Below are positions 26,646-36,325 of a DNA stretch of 64,000 bases, in pieces. The DNA lies in NCBI RefSeq assembly GCF_024054195.1, contig NZ_JAMXLB010000001.1, forward strand, positions 62,001 through 126,000, in the 5' to 3' direction. The translations under genes and the position numbers were made by a program. This DNA comes from Flavobacterium sp. NRK F7. Lineage in GTDB: Bacteria > Bacteroidota > Bacteroidia > Flavobacteriales > Flavobacteriaceae. Each line of letters starts with the position of its first letter. Position 1 is the stretch's first letter. A model generated the notes under the pieces. The model was not told the DNA's origin, searched no databases, and saw only the letters and a list, made by a program, of their open reading frames with translations.

Positions 26646-27728
26646 TTACTTTTTAAACACTATTTTTTCTCCAACCTCCATTTTTTGTGATTTGGCAAAC
26701 GCACCACACATTTGGAACAACATTCTTGCACCTACATTTCCATCCCAATCATTTTCTCCTGGTGCTACTTCTACTAAATCAAAACCAATAATTTCTTTGC
26801 CCGATTCTACTAATCTGTTTAACAGATAAACTGCTTGCTCATAGGTTAATCCACCAGGAACTGGCGTCCCAGTGTTAGGACAATATAAAGCATCCATCGC
26901 ATCGATATCAAAAGAAACACAAACTTTTCTTGGTAAAGAATTAATAATGGTGTCGCACAAATGTTGCCAAGTGTTGCCCTCAAACAATTGTTTTTTCAAA
27001 TCTAAATCGGTGTGTACCAATACTCTTCCGTTTTCTTTTTGGACTACCTCTACTTCTTGTTCACAGAAATCGCGAATACCAACTTGCACAATTTTACTGA
27101 TTTGTGGCAATTGCAACGCATTATACATAATAGAAGCATGCGAATAGGTAAATCCTTCATAAGCAATTCGCAAATCCATATGCGCATCTAAATGCAAAAT
27201 ACCAAAACTTTCGTATTTGGATGCCAAAGCTTCATAATAACCTAAAGGTGTAGAATGATCTCCTCCTAACAGGACTACTTTTTTCCCTTTGTCCATCCAA
27301 TATTGTACGCGCTCTTTTACTTCCGTATGCAAGTCTCTACATACTTTATTGATTTTATCTAAATCGGATTGCAACGCTGGAAAAGTAGCTACATCTTCAC
27401 CATTTTCTAAAGCTTCAATAATTGGCTGTGCCAAACCTTTGTATTTTTCAGAATTTTTTGCCCAATGCTCTGGAACTTCATCCATATAAATCCCTAATTT
27501 CCATAAATCTGGAAAATCTTGATGCAATAAATCCACTTGAAAAGAAGCATCTAAGATTGCATCTGGACCTTCAGATGCTCCTGCTCCATAACTCACAGTA
27601 ACTTCCCAAGGCACAGGAATTACAATAATTTCACTTTGCTCTGCTGAAAAAGGCAACCCAAAAATGGTTGCATCCGCTAATCCTGGTTGACTAGGATCAA
27701 AATTCTCTATAATTTGTTGTTTTGTCAT
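26646..27728 (-). CDS. Ureohydrolase (agmatinase/arginase family)
   Basis: A 360-residue binuclear manganese enzyme. Metal-binding motifs are complete: GGDHS, LHLDAHMD and SFDIDAMD, plus GTPVPGGLTYEQA. Family members hydrolyse the guanidino group of agmatine, arginine, guanidinobutyrate or formimidoylglutamate. The longer N-terminus of this Bacteroidota group leaves the substrate open, and agmatine is the usual annotation. A speB-speA pair is not seen. It lies downstream of kynU and the four-helix-bundle gene on the same strand. Confidence 0.85.
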   Translation of the reverse strand: MTKQQIIENFDPSQPGLADATIFGLPFSAEQSEIIVIPVPWEVTVSYGAGASEGPDAILDASFQVDLLHQDFPDLWKLGIYMDEVPEHWAKNSEKYKGLAQPIIEALENGEDVATFPALQSDLDKINKVCRDLHTEVKERVQYWMDKGKKVVLLGGDHSTPLGYYEALASKYESFGILHLDAHMDLRIAYEGFTYSHASIMYNALQLPQISKIVQVGIRDFCEQEVEVVQKENGRVLVHTDLDLKKQLFEGNTWQHLCDTIINSLPRKVCVSFDIDAMDALYCPNTGTPVPGGLTYEQAVYLLNRLVESGKEIIGFDLVEVAPGENDWDGNVGARMLFQMCGAFAKSQKMEVGEKIVFKK

Positions 27729-27730
27729 TT

Positions 27731-27771
27731 TTGATTTTTAGATTATTTGATTTTTAGATTATTTGATTTTT
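27731..27771. repeat. 16-bp direct tandem repeat
   Basis: Two perfect copies of TTGATTTTTAGATTAT and a truncated third (TTGATTTTT) directly precede the ureohydrolase start codon. Copy-number change would alter the leader of that gene. Confidence 0.7.
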
Positions 27772-27801
27772 GGAAATCAATTTGAACTCTAAAGAATGTT
27801 A

Positions 27802-28152
27802 TTATTTTAATGTTGATTTAAATTTTGAAGTCATTTGTATAATCTTATTCAATTCATTTAATAGCGTAATTGAAGTTTCTTTATTAATTAAATCTAAATC
27901 AGTAGCAATTAAAAGTTGTGTTTCGATTTCATAACATGAACCGATGGCAATTTCAAGAAATCTAGAAAAATCTTTATTAGAATTTCTAGAGCAACCCTCA
28001 GAAATATTTGAAGGTACAGAAACTGAAGCACGTCTTAACTGGCTTACCAAACCAAATTTTTCAGATTCTGGAAAATTAGACGTTTGTTCATAGATTGAAA
28101 CACAAAACTTTCTACTTAATTTCCAAATTTCCAAATCTTTGTATCTGTGCAT
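27802..28152 (-). CDS. Four helix bundle protein (S23/IVS family)
   Basis: A 116-residue all-helical protein of the S23 family. The pattern YKDLEIWKLSRKF, then LVSQLRRASVSVPSNISEGCSRNS and FLEIAIGSCYEIETQLLIATDLDLI, is diagnostic. Homologues occur inside 23S rRNA intervening sequences and, as here, as free-standing genes. They form pentamers of unknown function. There is no rRNA near. The gene sits alone between kynU and the ureohydrolase gene, with short repeats beside it, suggesting later insertion. Confidence 0.9.
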   Translation of the reverse strand: MHRYKDLEIWKLSRKFCVSIYEQTSNFPESEKFGLVSQLRRASVSVPSNISEGCSRNSNKDFSRFLEIAIGSCYEIETQLLIATDLDLINKETSITLLNELNKIIQMTSKFKSTLK

Positions 28153-28200
28153 ATTTTAATTATGTAAGTTTTTGAAACTTCTAATTATCTATTAATCGAA

Positions 28201-29490
28201 CTATCTAATTATCCCTTCTTTTAATATTTGTCCAAATTCATACATGTCTTCGAAAGAAGAATACAAAGGAACAGGAGCTAATCGAATTACATTTGGTTCC
28301 CTCCAGTCAGTGATAACACCATTTTTCATTAAATACTCAAATAAAGCTCTTCCTTGTCCGTGTAAATAAACCGATAATTGACAAGCTCTTTCATTGGGAT
28401 TACTAGGAGTGATAATTTCAAATTCTGTCCCTTCAATTTCTGCATCAATTTCGTGAAGAATGAATTCTAAATAACTCGTTATTAGGTCTCTTTTTTTAAT
28501 TAATTTGGGCATACCAATTTCAGCAAACATATGTACAGAAGCCAAATATGGAGCCAATGTTAGCACGGGTAAATTACTAATTTGCCATCCATCTGCACTA
28601 CGAGCTGGATCAAAATTAGGTTCCATTAAAAATCGACGTTCCTTATTATGTCCCCACCAACCTGCAAAACGAGATAAAGTGGTATCATTATGATGTTTTT
28701 CATGAATAAAATAACCAGAAGCGTTTCCAGGTCCAGAATTCATGTATTTATAACTACACCAAGCGGCAAAATCCACATTCCAATCGTGTAATTTTAGTTC
28801 AATATTTCCTGCAGCATGCGCTAAATCCCAACCTACAAAAGCACCCACTTTATGTCCAGCTTCTGTAATGGTTTTCATATCAAAAACTTGACCCGTATAA
28901 TAATTAACCCCACCAATTAAGACCAAAGCCAATTCTTCTCCGACTTCCTCAATTTTAGAAAGTACATCTTCTATTCTAATATTATGTTCTCCTTCTCTTC
29001 GTTTGATTTCAACAATGGCTTCTTTTGGATCAAATCCAATACTCTTCGCATGGAAAGCTACTTGTGATTGAAACATATATTGATCGGAAGGAAATGCTTT
29101 TTCTTCACAAATTATTTTAAATTTTTTTGATGAAGGTTGGTAAAAAGAGACCATCAACAAATGAAGATTTACAGTTAATGTATTCATTACACCCACTTCT
29201 GTAGGTTTTGCACCTACAATTTCGCTTAACGGTTGACAGAAACGTTCTTGGTAATCCCACCAAGGTTTGTCTGCATAAAAATGGCCTTCTACAGCTAGGC
29301 TTCCCCAATCTTGCATCACCTCTTCTACATATTTTTTAGCTGCTTTAGATTGCAATCCAAGGGAATTCCCAGTAAAATAAATGACATCTTTTCCGTTAAC
29401 TTGTGGAAAAATAAATTCTTCTCTATATTTCGCTAATTCGTCTTGACGATCTAACTCTTGAGCAAATTCTCTCGTATTTTGAAAATTCAT
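28201..29490 (-). CDS. kynU: Kynureninase
   Basis: A 429-residue PLP enzyme that cleaves 3-hydroxykynurenine to 3-hydroxyanthranilate and alanine. YFTGNSLGLQ near residue 40, VGVMNTLTVNLHLLM, FVGWDLAHAAGN and the PLP lysine in WCSYKYMNSGPG (about 230-242) are all present. Length and motifs match functional KynU. It works downstream of Kmo (20951-22297) but is not in the same transcript. Confidence 0.96.
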   Translation of the reverse strand: MNFQNTREFAQELDRQDELAKYREEFIFPQVNGKDVIYFTGNSLGLQSKAAKKYVEEVMQDWGSLAVEGHFYADKPWWDYQERFCQPLSEIVGAKPTEVGVMNTLTVNLHLLMVSFYQPSSKKFKIICEEKAFPSDQYMFQSQVAFHAKSIGFDPKEAIVEIKRREGEHNIRIEDVLSKIEEVGEELALVLIGGVNYYTGQVFDMKTITEAGHKVGAFVGWDLAHAAGNIELKLHDWNVDFAAWCSYKYMNSGPGNASGYFIHEKHHNDTTLSRFAGWWGHNKERRFLMEPNFDPARSADGWQISNLPVLTLAPYLASVHMFAEIGMPKLIKKRDLITSYLEFILHEIDAEIEGTEFEIITPSNPNERACQLSVYLHGQGRALFEYLMKNGVITDWREPNVIRLAPVPLYSSFEDMYEFGQILKEGIIR

Positions 29491-29639
29491 TGTGTTTGTA
29501 TTTGCACGTAAAAGTATTGAAAAGTTTAAAGGTTTGAAAGTTTTTATAAAAGTTAAAATTCGAATTTATGCTAACAACAACTTATTGTATACATAAAGTT
29601 TGTCTTTTAAAAAACAATTTGAAATCTCACCTAAATAAA

Positions 29640-29665
29640 AAATCTCACCATTTCTGATGAGATTT
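29640..29665 (-). terminator. Intrinsic terminator of queA
   Basis: An 8-bp stem AAATCTCA/TGAGATTT 22 bases after the queA stop codon. The stem is A/T-rich and moderately weak. Confidence 0.55.
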
Positions 29666-29687
29666 ATTTATTTTGAATTAATTCTAA

Positions 29688-30737
29688 TTACAAAATCAAC
29701 ATAGCATCTCCATAAGAGTAAAACTTATACTTTTGCTCAATCGCTTCTGCATAGGCTTTTTTCATTAAATCATGGCCGCAAAATGCAGAAACCATCATCA
29801 ATAAAGTTGATTTTGGCGTATGAAAATTCGTTACCATACAATCAGCAATACTAAAATCATAGGGAGGATAAATAAACTTATTCGTCCAACCTACATATGG
29901 ATTTAAAGTTCTTTGAGAAGAAACCGAACTTTCCATCGCACGCATAGAAGTTGTTCCAATACAACAAACTTTCTTCTTTGAAGTTTTTGCTTTATTTACG
30001 ATATCACAAGCTTCCTGACTGATAATCATTTCTTCTGAATCCATTTTGTGTTTCGATAAATCTTCCACTTCAACTGGATTAAAAGTACCTAAACCAACAT
30101 GTAAGGTAACTTCTGCAAAATTAATTCCTTTAATTTCTAAACGTTTTAATAAATGCTTAGAAAAGTGTAATCCAGCAGTTGGAGCAGCTACAGCACCTTC
30201 CTCTTTTGCATAAATCGTTTGGTAACGTTCTGCATCTTCAGGAGTAACTTCTCTATTAATATATTTAGGAATTGGAGTTTCTCCAAGTTCAACTAATTTT
30301 TCTCTGAATTCTTCATAAGATCCATCATATAAAAAGCGTAACGTTCTTCCTCTAGAAGTTGTATTATCAATTACTTCAGCAACTAGAGAATCATCATCAC
30401 CAAAATACAATTTATTACCAATTCTAATTTTACGAGCTGGATCAACCAATACGTCCCATAAACGTTGCTCTGCATTAAGCTCTCTTAATAAAAATACTTC
30501 AATACGTGCACCTGTTTTTTCCTTATTACCATATAAACGAGCAGGAAAAACTTTCGTATTATTTAATACCATTACATCACCATCATCGAAATAATCGATA
30601 ATATCTTTAAACATCTTATGCTCAATTGTTCCTGTCTTACGATTAACAACCATCAAACGAGATTCATCTCTATTCTCTGCTGGGAATTCAGCTAATAACT
30701 CTTCAGGTAAATTAAAATTGAAATGTGATAACTTCAT
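29688..30737 (-). CDS. queA: tRNA preQ1(34) S-adenosylmethionine ribosyltransferase-isomerase QueA
   Basis: A 349-residue cytoplasmic enzyme that transfers the ribosyl part of SAM to preQ1 in tRNA, forming epoxyqueuosine. [24 protein letters not shown] at the N-terminus, [22 protein letters not shown] near 170-190, [11 protein letters not shown] and [17 protein letters not shown] are all family hallmarks. Full length. It stands behind its own promoter. queE lies elsewhere in the window, so the queuosine genes are dispersed here. Confidence 0.97.
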   Translation of the reverse strand: MKLSHFNFNLPEELLAEFPAENRDESRLMVVNRKTGTIEHKMFKDIIDYFDDGDVMVLNNTKVFPARLYGNKEKTGARIEVFLLRELNAEQRLWDVLVDPARKIRIGNKLYFGDDDSLVAEVIDNTTSRGRTLRFLYDGSYEEFREKLVELGETPIPKYINREVTPEDAERYQTIYAKEEGAVAAPTAGLHFSKHLLKRLEIKGINFAEVTLHVGLGTFNPVEVEDLSKHKMDSEEMIISQEACDIVNKAKTSKKKVCCIGTTSMRAMESSVSSQRTLNPYVGWTNKFIYPPYDFSIADCMVTNFHTPKSTLLMMVSAFCGHDLMKKAYAEAIEQKYKFYSYGDAMLIL

Positions 30738-30796
30738 AGTTAAATTTTAAATTTAAGATTTTAGAAATCAGATTTTTTCTGAAATCAAAACGGGTG

Positions 30797-30828
30797 CAAA
30801 TATACGATTGTGAAATAGGGGTTGTCAA
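30797..30828 (-). promoter_or_regulatory. queA promoter
   Basis: On the minus strand a -33 TTG (30828-30826) is followed after 21 bases by the -7 element TATATTTG (30804-30797), close to the Flavobacterium consensus TTG-N19-TAnnTTTG. The queA start codon is 60 bases downstream. Confidence 0.6.
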
Positions 30829-30899
30829 GTAAAATGAGATTTATTTTTAACTAACCTCTATTTACCTAACAACCCCTAAGGATTTATTTTAAAAAAAAC

Positions 30900-32420
30900 T
30901 TACTTTTTAATGATTTTTTTTGTTATAACTGCATTGTTTTCATCTTGAATTCTTACCATATAAATTGCAGAAACTAAACTTGATACATTGATTTGATTTT
31001 GATCTGACTCAAGTATTTTTTGACCTTGTATAGTATAAACCTCAACTGATTTCAAATTCGTTTGTAAATCAACATTTAATATATCTTGAACAGGGTTTGG
31101 ATACATTTTAATAGCTACTTCATCATGATTAAAATCGTTTGCTGATAACGTATTATTAGTATATAAGTTTGTGATTTGTGTGTCAGATAAAACGTAATTA
31201 TAAATTTTTAAATCATCTATAGCACCATTAAAATTTAATTCACCTCCTACTCCAACACCTAATTTAAATATATCGTTGTTGTTTAATGTGTTTAAGTTTA
31301 AATTAAAAGCATTTAGAACAACACCATTTTTATAAATTTTTGCTTCATTGCCATCGTAAGTATACGTAAAATGATACCATACACCAGTAGTATTGGCACT
31401 TAAACCTGCAAAATTATTATTAAAACCAAAAAACTCAACTCTATCACTTCTAAAAGAACCTCCACAAGCATTACTATTTGATGATTGTCCATAAGAAAAA
31501 GTCATATTATAAGGACTTTGCATACTATTTACTTTAGCCCAAAAAGAAATTGTACGAGCTGTATTACTATAAGGTAAATTAATAATTGTTGCTGATGTCC
31601 CTGTGTTATTAATATTTAATGCTCCATTTGAATTACCATGTCGATCCATTACAAAAGAAGTTCCTGAATTATTTGAAAAAGGACTATTCCCATTAATATT
31701 ATTATACGTGTTATCAAATGAATATTCAGCAATAGTACTATTAGAGGGAGGAATTCCATCAATATAAATTTGAGAAACTTCTGAAGCACTTAATTCTCTA
31801 TTATAAATTAATAAATCATCCATAGCACCAATAAAATGAGAAGCTGTAGGACTATTCAGTAAACTTCCCAAATAAAATTGAGTATTAAATGTATTTAGAC
31901 CAATATTCCCTTGGTTTATTAATACTCCATTAACATAAATTTTAGCAACTGTATTTGAATTATTATATGTAATTACTAGATGCTTCCAATTATCTTCAAC
32001 AACTGAAGAACTTGCTGCAACATTTGAAGAATAAGTAAAGTTATAAATTGTTGTTGAGTTAAATGAAGCACCATAAATTTGACTTCCTGAACCCGTCCCA
32101 TAAGTAAAAATAATATTGTCGGAATTTACCACAGTTGGTTTTATCCAAATACTAATACTTCTACTTTCATTCACTGTTGGTAAATTTGTTAAATTAGTAT
32201 AAATAAGCTGTCCATAAGATTTCGCTATAGCCTTATTAGTATTACCAAAACGATTGCTTGTGTAAGAAATAGTTGAATTGGAAGTAAATGTTTCAGTACC
32301 TGCTTCGCTAGTAGGGGAATTATCAAATTTAAAATTATAAATCAGTCCAGATGTTGGAACTTGAGCATTCAAGGCACTGTAAAACAGTACAATTAAAAAA
32401 GAAAATAATTTTGTTCTCAT
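30900..32420 (-). CDS. Secreted double LamG-domain protein with T9SS sorting domain
   Basis: I start at 32420 because MRTKLFSFLIVLFYSALNAQ is a proper signal peptide; an ATG at 32468 would add 16 residues in front of it. The 506-residue product has two concanavalin A-like/LamG modules (about 30-205 and 225-415), each with the pattern YNFKFDNS or AEYSFDNT followed by NRFGN/DRHGN and GAMDDLLIYNRELS / GAIDDLKIYNYVLS. The last ~80 residues (VAIKMYPNPVQDILNV to TKKIIKK) are a type A sorting signal. Probably a cell-surface or released glycan-binding protein. It diverges from the LytS-like kinase, which may control it. Confidence 0.88.
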   Translation of the reverse strand: MRTKLFSFLIVLFYSALNAQVPTSGLIYNFKFDNSPTSEAGTETFTSNSTISYTSNRFGNTNKAIAKSYGQLIYTNLTNLPTVNESRSISIWIKPTVVNSDNIIFTYGTGSGSQIYGASFNSTTIYNFTYSSNVAASSSVVEDNWKHLVITYNNSNTVAKIYVNGVLINQGNIGLNTFNTQFYLGSLLNSPTASHFIGAMDDLLIYNRELSASEVSQIYIDGIPPSNSTIAEYSFDNTYNNINGNSPFSNNSGTSFVMDRHGNSNGALNINNTGTSATIINLPYSNTARTISFWAKVNSMQSPYNMTFSYGQSSNSNACGGSFRSDRVEFFGFNNNFAGLSANTTGVWYHFTYTYDGNEAKIYKNGVVLNAFNLNLNTLNNNDIFKLGVGVGGELNFNGAIDDLKIYNYVLSDTQITNLYTNNTLSANDFNHDEVAIKMYPNPVQDILNVDLQTNLKSVEVYTIQGQKILESDQNQINVSSLVSAIYMVRIQDENNAVITKKIIKK

Positions 32421-32615
32421 ACTTGTGTTTTTTAAATTTTTGGTAAAATTAGGAGTATGATACTGCATAAAATGAAGAAGTTAACCAAACAGCAGTTTGA
32501 GTTAACGAATGAAAGCACCACGTAAAAATGATAGGTTGCTTAACTGAAATACGAATTTCATTAACTGAATATTTACATTATTCAATATATACTTACATTT
32601 GAAAAAAATCTGAAA

Positions 32616-35474
32616 TTGAAATACGGCTACACTTTATTTTTAATATTCATCACCCAAGTTCTTTTGGGTCAAAATCCGTATTTCAATACTATTGACAAAT
32701 CACAAGGACTGTTAACCAATAGTGTGTATGATATTTTTCAAGACAAGGAAAATTATATGTGGTTTGCAACTGATAAAGGATTGTGTCAGTTTAACGGATA
32801 TACTTTTCACTATTTCAGTCTCGAGGGTATGACATCAAAAGCGGGCTCTTGTATTCAACAAGATGCTTTTGGAAGAATTTGGTATGAAAATTTTGATGGG
32901 TATTTATACTATGTAGAAAACAATCAGTTACACAAACTGAACCAACATAAATCGATTGGGTATTTTAAATTTGGCATCCTTAAAACCCAATTATACATTG
33001 TAAATCAAGACGCCATAGATGTTTATGATTTAGAAACGTTACATTTTAAGAAAAAAATAGTAATCAACACTAAAGATATACGTTCTGTTTTTTTTAATGA
33101 CAACAGGATTTATGTTTTTACCAACCAATTAATGGTGATTGAAAATGACCACATTCAGCAAGAGATTCCGTACCCAAAGGATTTCTTAACCCATTTTACC
33201 TCTATACTCGTTGAGCAAACAAAAAACGGTCTTTATATTGGTTCCAAATTTTCAAACTATTATTACATTTTTAACAAAGGTGTATTCATTCGAAAAGAGT
33301 TACCTCTTGAAAATACCATTATACAAAATTTAAGTTGGTGCAATGAAAAAAACTGGCTTTGTACCACCACTGGAATTATTGAAATGGATTGTGAAACCGA
33401 AATAAAAAAGCTTTTTTTTAAAAACACAAATATTTCTTATATCTATAAAACCAAGAAAAACAATTATTGGATTGCCACTCTAACCGATGGTTTGTATTTT
33501 ATTGAAGATTTTAACACACAATTGGTGAGTTCACAAGAAAGTCTTACTGCAATGTGTTTTAAAAATGATCAACTTTTCATTGGTACTAAAAATGATAAAA
33601 TTCTTAGTTTACAAGAGGACCAATTAAAAACAGCGTATGTTGGTAAAGACAATCATCAAATGGGTCAACTTTTTTATAACACCTACAGTGATGAATTGTT
33701 TTTCACTTCTTCCAAATTTGGAATTCTAAATTCTAAATTAGAGCTTACTCAAGAATTACCTGTTGCGGTTAAAAGTGTTTGTAGCGTGGATTCAAATTAT
33801 ATTGCTTTTGCTGCCAGCAGCTCGTGTGGTATTTTTAGAACTAATCCAACTCAAAACAGTGATTGGGATTTTGTGTATGATGCTTTTATACGTTTAAAAA
33901 ACACCTCTTACAACAACATTATTTTTAATGCAAAAGGTAAGTCTACCGTATATGACAGCATTCATAAAAAAATCTATTTTGCAACTAATAATGGTTTGTA
34001 CTTTATTGGATTAAACGGACTACTTTCTGAATTAAAATTTAAAAATAACTCCTTGAACATCACAAAACTTTCCTTTAAAAACGGAAAATTATATGCATGT
34101 AACGGAGATTTAGTAGTATTTGAAATTAAAAACAATACCATTTCAGAAATCGAATTCCCAAATAGTATTTCAAAAGAGAATGTAGAAAAAAGTTTTTTAA
34201 AAAATGGTTTTCTTTATATAATTACCAACAAATACATTTTCGAATATGAATTAGTCTCCAAAAAATTAAAACAAATTCTTCACATAAGCAGTAACATAGA
34301 AATTAATGACATACTACTAAAAAAGCATACGTATTATATTTCAACCAATCGTGGATTAATTATAAAAAAAGAAGAAAGACACCATCGTTCTACCCCTTAT
34401 TTTGCTATAGACTCTATAGTAGTAAACAACACATTTTACAAAAAAACAAATTGGAATGAGCTTGATTATAACGAAAACAATATTCAAATTAATTACCGTT
34501 TTCTATCCACAGCACCTTTTGAAGAACATGATTTATTGTATCGAGTTAATGAATCCAAATGGCAAAAAGCAGACATTCTTAATCCAGAATTAGTACTTAA
34601 TTCATTAAATCACGGTAAATATGTAGTAGAATTTATGTTGAATTCAGATTCTAAAAATACACATAAAATTAATTTTACTATCCATCGTCCTTTTTGGCTC
34701 CAACTTCCATTTATTATTATTGCTATTCTATCAGTACTTACTTTTATATTTTGGTTATACCAAAAAAATATTAAGAAACTAGAAAAACGCAACCAATTAT
34801 TGTTAGACAAAATTAATCTTGAAAAAAATGTGAACCAATCCAAATTGAAAGCGATTAAATCGCAAATGAATCCTCATTTCTTTTATAATGCATTGAATAC
34901 CCTTCAATCCTTTATTTTATCTAATGAAAAAAAATTAGCTATTGATTATTTATCGAAGTTTTCAAATTTAACTCGAACTATTTTAGAGATGACAGAAAAA
35001 GATTTCGTTTCTATTGCAGAGGAAATTAAAACGCTCCAACTGTATCTAGACATTGAAAAAGGTCGTTTTGATGAAAATTTTAAATACGAGATACAGGTCG
35101 CTAAAAATATCGATCAGGAAAACATAAAAATACCTACTATGCTGTTACAGCCTTATGTAGAAAATGCTGTAAAACATGGTTTGCTTCACAAACAAGGCGA
35201 TAAAAAGGTCACACTACAATTTGAAATACAAAATAATGAACTTTATATTAGTATAGATGACAATGGTATCGGTAGAAAAAAAAGTAACGAATTGAATCAA
35301 ATTAAAAATAAAAAACATCAATCTTTTGCAACAGAAGCTTTGCAAAATCGTATCGATTTGTTAAATGAATACAATCATAAAAACATCTCTTTAAAAATAA
35401 TTGACAAATACAATCTACAAAACAAACCTATTGGAACATTAGTAGAAATAATAATCCCTATTGTAAACATATGA
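32616..35474 (+). CDS. LytS-like sensor histidine kinase with beta-propeller periplasmic sensor
   Basis: A 952-residue kinase starting at a TTG codon (32616), which gives the signal peptide KYGYTLFLIFITQVLLGQ. The large periplasmic part contains two-component propeller repeats (SVYDIFQDKENYMWFATDKGLCQFNG is the first) and a Y_Y_Y-like module near 610-685. A membrane helix at about 697-716 leads to a coiled coil and the His_kinase (PF06580) domain, with NPHFFYNALN and phosphoacceptor His754. An ATP-binding domain with QPYVENAVKHG and DDNGIG follows. It overlaps the response regulator by 4 bp. Confidence 0.93.
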   Translation: MKYGYTLFLIFITQVLLGQNPYFNTIDKSQGLLTNSVYDIFQDKENYMWFATDKGLCQFNGYTFHYFSLEGMTSKAGSCIQQDAFGRIWYENFDGYLYYVENNQLHKLNQHKSIGYFKFGILKTQLYIVNQDAIDVYDLETLHFKKKIVINTKDIRSVFFNDNRIYVFTNQLMVIENDHIQQEIPYPKDFLTHFTSILVEQTKNGLYIGSKFSNYYYIFNKGVFIRKELPLENTIIQNLSWCNEKNWLCTTTGIIEMDCETEIKKLFFKNTNISYIYKTKKNNYWIATLTDGLYFIEDFNTQLVSSQESLTAMCFKNDQLFIGTKNDKILSLQEDQLKTAYVGKDNHQMGQLFYNTYSDELFFTSSKFGILNSKLELTQELPVAVKSVCSVDSNYIAFAASSSCGIFRTNPTQNSDWDFVYDAFIRLKNTSYNNIIFNAKGKSTVYDSIHKKIYFATNNGLYFIGLNGLLSELKFKNNSLNITKLSFKNGKLYACNGDLVVFEIKNNTISEIEFPNSISKENVEKSFLKNGFLYIITNKYIFEYELVSKKLKQILHISSNIEINDILLKKHTYYISTNRGLIIKKEERHHRSTPYFAIDSIVVNNTFYKKTNWNELDYNENNIQINYRFLSTAPFEEHDLLYRVNESKWQKADILNPELVLNSLNHGKYVVEFMLNSDSKNTHKINFTIHRPFWLQLPFIIIAILSVLTFIFWLYQKNIKKLEKRNQLLLDKINLEKNVNQSKLKAIKSQMNPHFFYNALNTLQSFILSNEKKLAIDYLSKFSNLTRTILEMTEKDFVSIAEEIKTLQLYLDIEKGRFDENFKYEIQVAKNIDQENIKIPTMLLQPYVENAVKHGLLHKQGDKKVTLQFEIQNNELYISIDDNGIGRKKSNELNQIKNKKHQSFATEALQNRIDLLNEYNHKNISLKIIDKYNLQNKPIGTLVEIIIPIVNI

Positions 35475-36217
35475 AAGCAATCATAATTGATGATGAAAAG
35501 AGAGCGCGCTTAAATTTATCGTTGCTAATTGATGAATATTGTAAAAATATTGAGATTGTAGCTGAGTGCGAAAACCTTCCTGAAGGTGTAAAAGCAATTC
35601 GCAAGCACCAACCTGATATTGTGTTGCTTGATATTGAAATGCCAGGTCATAGCGGTTTAGAACTTTTAGATTTTTTCGATGAAAATGAAATTCATTTTAA
35701 AATTATTTTCACCACAGCCTATCATGAATATGCCTTACAAGCTTTTAAATTTTCAGCTGTCGATTATTTATTAAAACCAATTAATCCAGAAGAGTTAATT
35801 CATGCAATCTCACGTGTTGAAAAGCAAAAAACTACCGAAAAAAATTATTCCCTTTTAAAAGAAACTATAAAACAGGATGTATTACAACGCATAGCTGTAC
35901 CAAGCGGAAATAGCATTCTATTTTTAGAAACCGAAAATATTATGTTTATTAAAGGTGATGGTGCCTATTCAGAAATTAAATGTGTTAACGATGTAAAATA
36001 TGTAGTGAGTAGAAATTTGAAAAATTTTGAAGATATTCTATGTGCTAATCCTAATTTTGTTAGAATCCACAAGTCATACATTGTAAACGTTAGATACATT
36101 ACCGCCTATAACAAGTCAGATGGCGGTTCGGTACAGTTAAGAAATGGTTTGCAATTATCGATTACCTCAGATAAAGTACAAACCATTTTAAATCAAATTC
36201 AAATTGTAAAACGATAA
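35471..36217 (+). CDS. LytTR family response regulator
   Basis: A 248-residue regulator. The receiver domain has acidic residues IIIDDE near 7-9, phosphoacceptor Asp54 (VLLDIEMPG), Thr81 and Lys102 (LLKPINPEEL). The C-terminal LytTR DNA-binding domain (about 140-245) includes RNLKNFEDIL and FVRIHKSYIVNVRYI. The start codon overlaps the kinase stop (ATGA), so kinase and regulator form a translationally coupled pair. A likely target is the divergent LamG T9SS gene, which is inference. The tRNA-Pro promoter lies inside its 3' end. Confidence 0.95.
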   Translation: MKAIIIDDEKRARLNLSLLIDEYCKNIEIVAECENLPEGVKAIRKHQPDIVLLDIEMPGHSGLELLDFFDENEIHFKIIFTTAYHEYALQAFKFSAVDYLLKPINPEELIHAISRVEKQKTTEKNYSLLKETIKQDVLQRIAVPSGNSILFLETENIMFIKGDGAYSEIKCVNDVKYVVSRNLKNFEDILCANPNFVRIHKSYIVNVRYITAYNKSDGGSVQLRNGLQLSITSDKVQTILNQIQIVKR

Positions 36218-36233
36218 AATTTATTTACATTTG
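36204..36233 (+). promoter_or_regulatory. tRNA-Pro promoter
   Basis: A -33 TTG at 36204-36206, exactly 19 bases, then the -7 element TACATTTG at 36226-36233. This matches the Flavobacterium sigma-A consensus and partly overlaps the last codons of the LytTR gene. Confidence 0.75.
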
Positions 36234-36240
36234 CAGCGTT

Positions 36241-36314
36241 CGGGATGTAGCGCAGCCTGGTAGCGTACTAGCATGGGGTGCTAGGGGTCGCTGGTTCGAA
36301 TCCAGTCATCCCGA
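36241..36314 (+). tRNA. tRNA-Pro (GGG anticodon)
   Basis: A complete 74-nt cloverleaf. The acceptor CGGGATG pairs with CATCCCG, with discriminator A. The D-arm is GCGC/GCGT-like, the anticodon stem CTAGC/GCTAG encloses ATGGGGT (anticodon GGG at loop positions 3-5, followed by G37), and the T-arm GCTGG-TTCGAAT-CCAGT is present. CCA is not encoded. The anticodon reads CCC and CCU proline codons. It has its own promoter. Confidence 0.97.
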
Positions 36315-36325
36315 CTTTTTTATTT

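Noticed and set aside
27802..28152. S23 gene as evidence of an rRNA intervening sequence
   Set aside because: No rRNA sequence flanks it; such genes also occur free-standing.
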